From an uncultured Desulfobacterales bacterium (GTDB taxonomy: Bacteria > Desulfobacterota > Desulfobacteria > Desulfobacterales > G020354645), in NCBI GenBank assembly GCA_947259865.1, contig CAMYNZ010000041.1:1-26573 (forward strand): DNA of 26,573 nt, read 5' to 3'. The position numbers and the translations under genes are program-made. Positions 15,200 to 21,371 of the stretch are shown in pieces. Under the pieces are notes generated by a model. It saw only the letters and a program-made list of their open reading frames with translations, had not been told where the DNA came from and made no database searches. Numbering within the stretch: position 1 is the first letter of the stretch; the number at the start of each line of letters is the position of its first letter.

Positions 15200-16921
15200 A
15201 TGGCGTTAAATCGTAAGATAGCCTGTATTAATCTTGATTCCAACGAGATTGACGTTAAGCCCATTTCCGTGGAATGGCGGCGCAAATTTCTCGGTGGCAG
15301 AGGGCTCAACGCATATCTGGCCGTCAAACAAATTTCGCCGGGGTGCGATCCCTTAGCACCGGAAAACGCCGTTATAATCGGTTCCGGTTTGTTGGGCGGA
15401 ACTCTGATAGCACCCTTTGAATGCACCCAAATCGTGACCAAGTCCCCCCTGACCCAACTTTTAGGGCGTGCTGCCCTCAGCGGGTATTTTGCCTCGGAGA
15501 TGAGATGGGCCGGTTATGACCATCTGGTTGTCAAGGGACGCGCTCGAAATCCGGTCTATATCTGGATTCACAACGGCAATATTCAGATCAGAAACGCCCG
15601 CCATATCTGGGGCAAAGGGGTGTTTGAATCCCGGGATCTGTTAAATAAGGAATTGGGGGATGAAAACATTCGGACTATCAGTATCGGGCCGGCAGGTGAA
15701 AATCTTGTCCGGTACGGCAACATCACAGGCGACCGAAATCAGGTTTCGGGACGTACCGGCATGGGAGCGGTGCTTGGCAGCAAGAATGTCAAAGCCATTG
15801 TCTGCCGGGGAGAAATGGACATTCAAATAAAGCATCCTGGCGCCGCCCTGTCATTCCAAAAAGAATTTTTGGATATGGCGCTGTCCAGGCGACGGAGCCC
15901 CTCCGGCTTGGAGACAACAGCCCGTGAAGATGAATCAGCCCGCAACATTAAACTGTTGGCTGAATCCGGCCCGCGGTTTGAGAATGCATTTTATCCGGAC
16001 CACAATCTGGTTGCGGATTTGGGGCTGGATCCTCTGGCCACCGAATGTATGGTCCGATGGGCAGGCGCGCTGTATGACAAAAAGATCATTACCCCCAAAG
16101 ATACCGGGGGATTGCAGTTGCGGCCGGGTGACCCACAAACCCTACAAGACATGATAACCCAAATTGCAGTCCGTGAGGGGTTCGGAGATATCCTGGCCCG
16201 GGGGCCGGTGTCGGCTGCGCGGAAGATCGGAACCGAGAGCCTAAACCTTTTTACCCCGCCCACCCGGTTGATCAGAATGCACAGGGAGGATACCTTTGAT
16301 CCCGTACCCCATGCCGTAACCCCAAAATTCCATCGGTCTTCAAATGCTGCCAGGCACCATTTTACGACTGATCCTAAACATCTACCGCAAAAAGATGCCG
16401 AACGCTCCGGCCAAACCGGCGATCGGACGGCAGACCTTCCGGAAGCGCGTCAGGAGAAATTCAGCGGATCTGCCGGTAAGATTTTCTGGCTGGAATTATA
16501 TGAAATGCTGTCCCAGTGTTTGGGGCTCTGTGTGGCTCAAATCCCATGCCTGAACGCGGATCCTAAAGACGTCTCCCTGTTTAAAAAGATGATAGCGCTG
16601 AATACTGGTTTGACCATAAGCGAAAAAGATCTTCAGGATGCCGCCTATCGTTGCCATGCGATTGAACGGTTATTTAATTTGCGTGAAAGTGCGGTCAGCA
16701 TGCAAAAGCAGGGTAGGGCGCACGAATTGGATTTTCCTTTCGATCTGCATCTGCCCCAAAAACTGCTTAACAATTTTGATCTGAAAAAGGTGAGACGACT
16801 GGTAAATGATCATTACCGCTTGAATGGATGGGACAAGGCGGCGGTTTTAAAGTTGAAAATACTTAAAGAACTCAAACTCAGTGACCTGTGGCCACTGGTA
16901 AAACCAAAGGGAGACCGATAG
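15200..16921 (+). CDS. AOR-like protein lacking the clustered iron-sulfur ligands
   Basis: A 573-residue AOR-family protein. Its first 220 residues align without gaps to the complete AOR at 11675-13615 (GGRGLNAYL, KSPLTQLLGR, IGPAGENLVRYGN, GRTGMGAVLGSKNVKA). It then lacks about 73 residues, including the whole CxxCxxxC region that holds three of the four [4Fe-4S] ligands. The pterin motif LGLDPLATE (274-282) and the distal cysteine motif survive, but the latter reads SQCLGLC instead of DCLGIC, so the conserved Asp is Gln. The HSDERATPALAL region is also replaced. The reading frame is open throughout, codon use looks normal, and a dedicated ferredoxin follows directly, so it is probably expressed. 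It may bind pterin without a cluster, or serve a structural role. The ATG at 15200 is chosen for GGAG five bases upstream. Confidence 0.85.
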   Translation: MALNRKIACINLDSNEIDVKPISVEWRRKFLGGRGLNAYLAVKQISPGCDPLAPENAVIIGSGLLGGTLIAPFECTQIVTKSPLTQLLGRAALSGYFASEMRWAGYDHLVVKGRARNPVYIWIHNGNIQIRNARHIWGKGVFESRDLLNKELGDENIRTISIGPAGENLVRYGNITGDRNQVSGRTGMGAVLGSKNVKAIVCRGEMDIQIKHPGAALSFQKEFLDMALSRRRSPSGLETTAREDESARNIKLLAESGPRFENAFYPDHNLVADLGLDPLATECMVRWAGALYDKKIITPKDTGGLQLRPGDPQTLQDMITQIAVREGFGDILARGPVSAARKIGTESLNLFTPPTRLIRMHREDTFDPVPHAVTPKFHRSSNAARHHFTTDPKHLPQKDAERSGQTGDRTADLPEARQEKFSGSAGKIFWLELYEMLSQCLGLCVAQIPCLNADPKDVSLFKKMIALNTGLTISEKDLQDAAYRCHAIERLFNLRESAVSMQKQGRAHELDFPFDLHLPQKLLNNFDLKKVRRLVNDHYRLNGWDKAAVLKLKILKELKLSDLWPLVKPKGDR

Positions 16922-17452
16922 ATGTCAACGAGGGTACTTGTTGCCGATCCTAAAAAATGCACAGGCTGCAAGCTGTGCCAGATCGCGTGTTCGATAAAAC
17001 AGCGCGGTGTAAGCAACCCCGCAAGGTCCCGCATTCGAATCATCGATTGGAACAACCAGGGGAATTTTCTTCCCGTGAGCTGTCAGCAATGCGAAGATGC
17101 GCCCTGCATGGCTGCCTGTCCGCGAGAAGCTATCTACCGGGACCATAGTCTTGCCCGTATCGCCATCGACTTTGAACGATGCATCAGTTGTAAGTTGTGC
17201 GTTTCAGCCTGTCCTTTTGGTGCAATGGGATTTGATACGGAACGACAGAAGGTGTTTAAATGCAATCTGTGTGACGGTGATCCCCAGTGCGTGCGGTTTT
17301 GCTATCCAGAGTCTCTGAATTTTGTAGACGAATGCACGATTCAATACGCCCGCGCCAGAAGGTCTGCACTGAGAGCATCGGTCACCCGCCGGGCGGATAA
17401 ACCCGCCACAGGTCACTGGCGGATAAACCCGCCACAGGTCACTGGCGGATAA
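16922..17452 (+). CDS. four-cluster ferredoxin-like subunit paired with the AOR-like protein
   Basis: A 176-residue polyferredoxin paralogous to the one at 11146-11652. Sixteen cysteines fall in the same four groups: CTGCKLCQIAC, CQQCEDAPCMAAC, CISCKLCVSAC and CNLCDGDPQCVRFC. The ATG follows the AOR-like stop codon with no gap, and GGGAG lies upstream, so the two proteins are made together. From about residue 157 on, the sequence (ADKPATGHWRINPPQVTGG) is translated from the 26-bp tandem repeats that begin at 17391, and the stop codon itself lies in the third repeat unit. The original C-terminus has therefore been replaced. The cluster-binding part is complete and should be functional. Confidence 0.88.
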   Translation: MSTRVLVADPKKCTGCKLCQIACSIKQRGVSNPARSRIRIIDWNNQGNFLPVSCQQCEDAPCMAACPREAIYRDHSLARIAIDFERCISCKLCVSACPFGAMGFDTERQKVFKCNLCDGDPQCVRFCYPESLNFVDECTIQYARARRSALRASVTRRADKPATGHWRINPPQVTGG

Positions 17453-17538
17453 ACCCGCCACAGGTCACTGGCGGGTAAACCCGCCACAGGTCACTGGCGG
17501 ATAAACCCGCCACAGGTCACTGGCGGATAAACCCGCCA
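17391..17538. repeat. 26-bp tandem repeat array, about 5.7 units
   Basis: Five complete 26-bp units and an 18-bp partial unit stand head to tail. Each holds the small hairpin GGCGG-ATAAA-CCCGCC followed by ACAGGTCACT. Unit 1 differs at its first base and unit 4 has GGGTAAA; otherwise the units are identical, so the array is recent or actively homogenised. As 26 is not a multiple of three, each copy shifts the reading frame. It covers the 3' end of the ferredoxin gene and runs up to the preserved part of the MoaD-like gene. Confidence 0.95.
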
Positions 17539-17549
17539 GAGATCTTTGG

Positions 17550-17765
17550 CCGATAAAGATAAACGTAAGAGATCTTGTCTCTTTTCTCGTCAAAAACCAT
17601 GGTAAAAAAATGAACCGGATACTGCTGGATTCGGATGGCCAACTGGACTTGACCATTCAGGTGATGATTAATGATGAAGGGTTTCTGGCGCGAAACGAAT
17701 ATGCACGGCGGGAACTGAGGGAAGGAGATACGGTGAGGTTTATGCTGCTTGTTGGCGGTGGCTAG
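17550..17765 (+). pseudogene. MoaD/ThiS-like protein gene, 5' end eroded by tandem repeats
   Basis: The frame ending at 17765 reads KINVRDLVSFLVKNHGKK...LLDSDGQL, then TIQVMINDEGF, RRELREGDTVRFMLLVGGG and stop. This is the second half to two thirds of a MoaD/ThiS ubiquitin-like sulfur carrier, ending in the essential Gly-Gly. The first strand and loop expected before VRDL are missing; upstream, the open frame runs straight into the 26-bp repeat array with no start codon. The first ATG in frame is at 17610 and would give only 51 residues, without a Shine-Dalgarno sequence. MoaD-like genes often sit beside tungsten AORs, where they supply sulfur for the pterin dithiolene. Here the gene is probably damaged, unless a non-standard start is used. 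Confidence 0.65.
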
Positions 17766-17908
17766 AACCTATCTCATAAATCCATCTAACGCCCAATGAC
17801 GGTGTTGCGGACCTCCTCAAAATGCTCACATACTATCGTGTATGCTCCGCCTTTTCGTCGGCCCGCGCCTTGTCCTTGAGCGTGATCTGCATTTTTGAGA
17901 TAGGTTCT
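17764..17908. repeat. 145-bp inverted-repeat-bounded element
   Basis: AGAACCTATCTCA (17764-17776) and its exact complement (17896-17908) bound the element; the MoaD-like stop codon (TAG, 17763-17765) overlaps the left arm by two bases. Inside is a hairpin around ACATACTATCGTGTAT and G/C-rich tracts, with no reading frame. The layout is that of a miniature mobile or structured intergenic element. The following stretch, 17909-18094, shows no gene or repeat that I recognise. Confidence 0.65.
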
Positions 17909-18094
17909 CGTTTCCAATTCCTGAACGTCTCTTTTTCCGAGAGTCCGCGAGATATCTTTTGCGGTTTGTTGAATACATAAATGCTTAAAATAAAGATATG
18001 AAATCCCGCTGCATGGCCTTGCTCATCGAAAAAAATAGCTCTTTCATAAATTGGAAACACTTTAAAATATTAACCTTCTAACGTTAAGCAATTT

Positions 18095-18308
18095 CAGGGG
18101 TCGGGGTATTTTTTTCACGGCAACATGATCGCTCCGTTGCATCTAATGGCAGAGGCCCTTTGCCGCCGAGAAAGGCAAAACATGGTGTCGGTTCTTGTTA
18201 GAGTGAAAGTTTTAACTAGCCGGCAGTAAAATGTAAGGCAGTTGCCGCTGTCAGGCTTGGCAGTCAACAACCCGGCATCTTGCCGTGAAAAAAATACCCC
18301 GATCCCTG
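18095..18308. mobile_element. MITE-like element with 29-bp terminal inverted repeats
   Basis: The ends 18095-18123 and 18280-18308 are inverted repeats with one mismatch in 29, beginning CAGGG(G/A)TCGGGGTA and containing a run of seven T. The 156-bp interior encodes nothing recognisable. The short length, long near-perfect ends and lack of a gene fit a miniature inverted-repeat transposable element. No clear target-site duplication is visible. Confidence 0.65.
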
Positions 18309-18334
18309 AGATAGCTAAGTCTAAATAATTTGAT

Positions 18335-18739
18335 ATGAGCAACTATTTCAAAGTAAATGAAAAATGTAATGGCTGTCTGGCCTGTGTTCAAAATTGTCCG
18401 GCTGACGCTTTAAGATCAGATGATATCGACGACAAGCGCACGCTGCTTCACAATATGACCCGGTGTGCCCGGTGCGGTAACTGCTGGCGGGTATGCCCCC
18501 AGGAGGCGATTGAATTCAAGTTTCTTTTAGAAAGCAACTGGGGTGCGGTCGTAACACTGAACCTGGTGCGCTGCAAGATATGCGATGAAGCGCTTTATAC
18601 GATCAATTTTGGTGAGACCCTTTCCGAAAAACTCGACGCCAAAACGGAGCCCCTTTGCCCCCGGCATCGGGAAGCATTCTCATTGCTGGCCAAAGCCCAT
18701 TATTTTCCGGGTCCCAGCAGACCGGAAAAGGAGAAATAA
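18335..18739 (+). CDS. two-cluster ferredoxin with C-terminal metal-ribbon-like region
   Basis: A 134-residue protein with two ferredoxin motifs, CNGCLACVQNCP (residues 11-22) and CARCGNCWRVCP (about 44-55), each able to bind a [4Fe-4S] cluster. A third region, CKICDEAL with a later CPRH, looks like a zinc- or iron-binding ribbon. The architecture resembles small electron-transfer subunits of dehydrogenases and hydrogenases. Its stop overlaps the next gene start as TAATG, so it is coupled to the MetV-like protein and likely passes electrons to or from it. It stands downstream of the second AOR/ferredoxin pair, separated by repeat elements. No clear Shine-Dalgarno sequence precedes the ATG at 18335. 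Confidence 0.85.
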   Translation: MSNYFKVNEKCNGCLACVQNCPADALRSDDIDDKRTLLHNMTRCARCGNCWRVCPQEAIEFKFLLESNWGAVVTLNLVRCKICDEALYTINFGETLSEKLDAKTEPLCPRHREAFSLLAKAHYFPGPSRPEKEK

Positions 18740-19419
18740 TGATTGTAGGAGATTTAAAACCGTTGGAGGAAATCGTCGCTTCAATTGCCGACTGCCGCAA
18801 GGTGTTGATTCTGGGATGCGGGAGCTGCGTATCCGTTTGTCTTTCGGGCGGCGAGCGGGAAGCGCGGGAACTGGCCCTTGAGTTGGCCCATATAAAGCAC
18901 TACAAAGAGGATCCGCCCTCTTTTGTGGTGGGATCAATCCTGCGGCAGTGTGAACAGGACCTGGTAACGGCCTTTCAGGAAATACCGCCGGAAACGGATG
19001 CGATTCTGTCACTGGCATGTGGCTGTGGAGTGCAGACCCTGGCCGATGCCTTCGAACCATTGCCGGTTTTCCCGGCCCTTAATACCAGCTTTTATGGCGC
19101 CTCCCGGGAACCGGGTGTCTGGCAGGAAGTCTGCCAGGGTTGCGGTGATTGTGTTTTGTCATTTACCGCTGGTATTTGCCCGGTGGCCCGTTGTGCTAAA
19201 AGTCTTTTTAACGGTCCCTGCGGTGGATCTCAAAACGGCAGTTGTGAGATCGATAAATATACCCCCTGCGCCTGGGCACTGATTTACTATCGACTAAAGA
19301 AACAGAACAAATTGCATTTATTGGATGCGCTTCACTTTTCGAAAGACTGGCAACCCGGTGGCGCGGCCGGACCCCGGACGCGCAAACGCACCGGTATCGC
19401 TGGAAGCCCGGGGGAATGA
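18739..19419 (+). CDS. metV: MetV-like protein (methylene-tetrahydrofolate reductase C-terminal family)
   Basis: A 226-residue cysteine-rich protein. The N-terminal half has ILGCGSCVSVCLSGGEREA (Cys27, 30, 34) and the C-terminal half CQGCGDCVLSFTAGICPVARC, then LFNGPCGG, CEIDKYTPCAW. These are the landmarks of the MTHFR C-terminal domain, which as MetV partners MetF in acetogens and sulfate reducers. No metF is in this window; instead the gene is coupled (1-base overlap, AAAGGAG upstream) to a ferredoxin and lies in the AOR region. It may be an adaptor that links an AOR or another dehydrogenase to a distant MetF or Hdr-type complex. The last ~20 residues are arginine/glycine-rich and poorly conserved in character. 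Confidence 0.85.
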   Translation: MIVGDLKPLEEIVASIADCRKVLILGCGSCVSVCLSGGEREARELALELAHIKHYKEDPPSFVVGSILRQCEQDLVTAFQEIPPETDAILSLACGCGVQTLADAFEPLPVFPALNTSFYGASREPGVWQEVCQGCGDCVLSFTAGICPVARCAKSLFNGPCGGSQNGSCEIDKYTPCAWALIYYRLKKQNKLHLLDALHFSKDWQPGGAAGPRTRKRTGIAGSPGE

Positions 19420-19440
19420 GGAAGGTTTACTGAAAAAAAT

Positions 19441-19790
19441 GAACATCGAACATCGAACGCCCAACATCGAAGGTTGAATGGGAAAAGATGAAAGAGGAGA
19501 CTTATGACTTAGAAGAAAGGCCGCTCGAGTATTCGGTGAGAATCATATAATTAAAAAACCTGAATTACTAAATGATATTTTAGAGGAACCAGAAGAATTA
19601 ATTAAGATTTTCGTTACGAGTATCAAAACGTCTGAAAAGAAACAGAAATAGTCATTCAAGGTTTGACATCGGATTTTTGAAAACAAATGAAATTAAATTG
19701 TGGAGCGGAGCGACATCATTATTCGATGTTCAACATTGGACGTTCGATGTTGGGTGTTCAGTTTGTTCGATGTTCGACGTTCATCTTTCA
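19441..19790 (+). pseudogene. four-helix-bundle (S23/IVP-type) gene with central deletion, inside inverted repeats
   Basis: ATG 19488 opens MKEETYDLEERPLEYSVRII and then meets TAA, the typical N-terminus of four-helix-bundle proteins of the rRNA-intervening-sequence family. In another frame 19508-19651 continues IIKKPELLNDILEEPEELI followed by KIFVTSIKTSEKKQK and stop, the typical C-terminus. The middle ~60 residues are gone and the frame is shifted, so this is a remnant. It is bracketed by opposed arrays of AACATCGAAC-type words (19441-19473 and, inverted, 19725-19785). The gap 19420-19917 holds nothing else recognisable. Confidence 0.65.
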
Positions 19791-19917
19791 AAACAAGCCT
19801 TAAGGGCACAAATGTAACCTGTGAATGTTTGCAAAACAAATCAGAGCTTATGAGGCCAAGCCCCTAAGTTCAGAATCTCTATTCCCTTAATAATACTTAC
19901 ACCGAAAAATAAAAAAA

Positions 19918-20529
19918 CTAGCCCGATTTTTTCAGTGATAACTTCTTGCGGGAAACTCCGCTCTTGCTCTCTTCCCCCCAGCGAGTAAACAACTCATGGT
20001 GTATGCCGAGGTAATCAAAAATCTTACCGATGGTCTGGTTGATGATATCATCAATGGTTTCGGGTCGGTGATAAAAAGAGGGCACCGGTGGTAACAGATG
20101 GGCGCCCATTTCAGCAGCCATGGTCATCAGACGAAGGTGTCCAACGTGCAGCGGCGTTTCTCTGACAACCAGAACCAATCTGCGCTTTTCTTTGAGGGTT
20201 ACATCGGCAGTTCGTACCAGCAGATTTTCATTATAGGAATTGGCAATAGCGGATAGCGATTTTATGGTGCAGGGCACCACCACCATCCCTCCGGTCAAAA
20301 AGGATCCGCTGGCAAGGGGTGCTGCCATATCTTTGTGATCGTAGGTAAAATCCGCCATGGCTTCAACAGTGTCCGGTTTGTAAGCTGTTTCGATTTCGAT
20401 ATTTAACCTGCCGGCCCTGGAAATAATCAAATGGGTTTCGAAATCCGTTTCTCGCAGCAATTCCAGAATTCTCACCCCGTAGATCACCCCGCTGGCGCCG
20501 GATATACCGATTACGATTCGTTTAGCCAT
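19918..20529 (-). CDS. ubiX: UbiX-family flavin prenyltransferase
   Basis: A 203-residue flavoprotein that attaches a dimethylallyl group to FMN, giving the prenyl-FMN cofactor needed by UbiD decarboxylases. Visible motifs are VIGISGASGVIYGVRILELL (flavin-binding, residues 6-25), VVPCTIKSLSAIA, DVTLKEKRRLVLVVRETPLH and LHVGHLRLMTMAAEMGA. The ATG at 20529 has AAAGGA upstream. It is the last gene of the cluster that begins with ubiD at 26392, and presumably provides that enzyme's cofactor. It is separated from the LpdD-like gene by a structured repeat element. The lysine-rich tail (RKKLSLKKSG) is unremarkable. Confidence 0.93.
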   Translation of the reverse strand: MAKRIVIGISGASGVIYGVRILELLRETDFETHLIISRAGRLNIEIETAYKPDTVEAMADFTYDHKDMAAPLASGSFLTGGMVVVPCTIKSLSAIANSYNENLLVRTADVTLKEKRRLVLVVRETPLHVGHLRLMTMAAEMGAHLLPPVPSFYHRPETIDDIINQTIGKIFDYLGIHHELFTRWGEESKSGVSRKKLSLKKSG

Positions 20530-20557
20530 AAATGCTTCCTTTATTTATTTTTGTATT

Positions 20558-20798
20558 CACCGCAGAGGCGCAAAGGCCGCAGAGTTTTATTATTTTTAGC
20601 TTTTCGTTGAGAGGACGAAAAGCTAAAATCCTCAAGCCCTCCGGGCATTGATGATTTGCTTATAAGCAACTGCAGGGTATGTGGACTTGCCACTTTATGC
20701 AGCTATGCTGCTGAGTGGTTTTTATTTGCCGTCCTCTCAACGGCAAATAAAAAAATCTAATCTCTGCGCTCTCTGCGTCTCGAGCGCAGCGGGCGGTG
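20558..20798. repeat. structured repeat element B with complementary-loop hairpins
   Basis: A 241-bp element lies between ubiX and the LpdD-like gene. The outer ends (CACCGCAGAGGCGCAAAG... and ...CTCTGCG...GGCGGTG) are imperfect inverted repeats. Hairpin 1 has 13-bp stems 20594-20606/20616-20628 and loop TTGAGAGGA; hairpin 2 has 13-bp stems 20719-20731/20741-20753 and loop TCCTCTCAA. The loops are exact reverse complements while the stems differ, as in the element at 5963-6172. Between them are small hairpins (GCCCTCCGGGC, TTGCTTATAAGCAA, GTGGACTTGCCAC, GCAGCTATGCTGC). No protein is encoded. Confidence 0.8.
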
Positions 20799-20835
20799 AA
20801 AACAATCAATGCATACAGCTACGGCCCATTATACC

Positions 20836-21240
20836 CTATTTTTTCAGAGATTGAAATTCTGCCATGCATTTTTCAACAATTCTGTCGACAAGAACTTCAC
20901 TGTTTTGGATAATTTGCCGGATACCCTGGGGATCGAGGTTGTCCCAATGGATCCCGGCCGTCACCACCACATGAGTGTTGAATGTAGCCGCCAGGATTTC
21001 GGCAGCGGCCTTGGCAAGCTCGTCTTCCTTGTGCCCCACCAGGCATATGACGGATGCGCTGGCACTGGTTACATCTGGATCTTTCAGACTCGGGCGCGGT
21101 TGCGCAACCGCTACGGCACCGATATGTGGTTTTTCACCTCCCCAGATGGCTACCAGCACGTCCTGGCCGATCAATCTGATGCTGGCGGATAGATCGTATG
21201 ATCCTTCATCGGTATGAATGGTGAATTGTTCAGAAGTCAT
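20836..21240 (-). CDS. LpdD-like small protein of UbiD-type decarboxylase systems
   Basis: A 134-residue protein whose core GQDVLVAIWGGEKPHIGAVAVAQPRPSLKDP, ASVICLVGHKEDELAKAAAE and VVVTAGIHWDNLDPQGI matches, as I recall it, the LpdD-like family, the small third component (B/C/D) of gallate and hydroxybenzoate decarboxylase operons and proposed to handle prenylated flavin. It lies between the Tm-1-like gene and ubiX, in the same direction, so cofactor delivery to the UbiD protein at 24971-26392 is the natural role. The ATG at 21240 lacks a clear Shine-Dalgarno sequence. It is not itself a decarboxylase. Confidence 0.78.
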   Translation of the reverse strand: MTSEQFTIHTDEGSYDLSASIRLIGQDVLVAIWGGEKPHIGAVAVAQPRPSLKDPDVTSASASVICLVGHKEDELAKAAAEILAATFNTHVVVTAGIHWDNLDPQGIRQIIQNSEVLVDRIVEKCMAEFQSLKK

Positions 21241-21272
21241 AGTGCCATGCCATTAATTTAAAATTTAAATCA

Positions 21273-21361
21273 GACAGGATCAACAGGATTACCAAGATTT
21301 TTTTGTCTTTCATCCGGAAAGACAAAAAAATAAACATCTAATTAATCCTGTTAATCCTGTC
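21273..21361. repeat. palindromic element with A/T-flanked hairpin, possible bidirectional terminator
   Basis: The outer arms GACAGGATCAACAGGATTA (21273-21291) and its complement (21343-21361, one mismatch) enclose a perfect 14-bp stem (21298-21311/21317-21330) with loop ATCCG. The stem starts with seven T and ends with seven A, so a T-tract follows the G/C-poor hairpin on either strand. It lies directly downstream of the Tm-1-like gene and may reduce read-through into the LpdD-like gene. Confidence 0.7.
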
Positions 21362-21371
21362 AAATAAACAG

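Noticed and set aside
17391..17538. Regular repeats as a CRISPR array
   Set aside because: The 26-bp units are contiguous with no variable spacers and there are no cas genes; it is a tandem array.
17833..18060. 75-codon open frame on the minus strand between the MoaD-like remnant and the MITE-like element
   Set aside because: It starts in non-repetitive sequence but ends in the inverted-repeat element, has no Shine-Dalgarno sequence and no recognisable motif.
18680..19060. 126-codon open frame on the minus strand
   Set aside because: It is antisense to the metV-like gene; its proline/arginine-rich composition is typical of a shadow frame in G/C-rich coding DNA.
20558..20798. Integron attC site
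   Set aside because: The two hairpins have unrelated stems and complementary loops, there is no attC-like core site pairing, and no integrase or cassette array is present.
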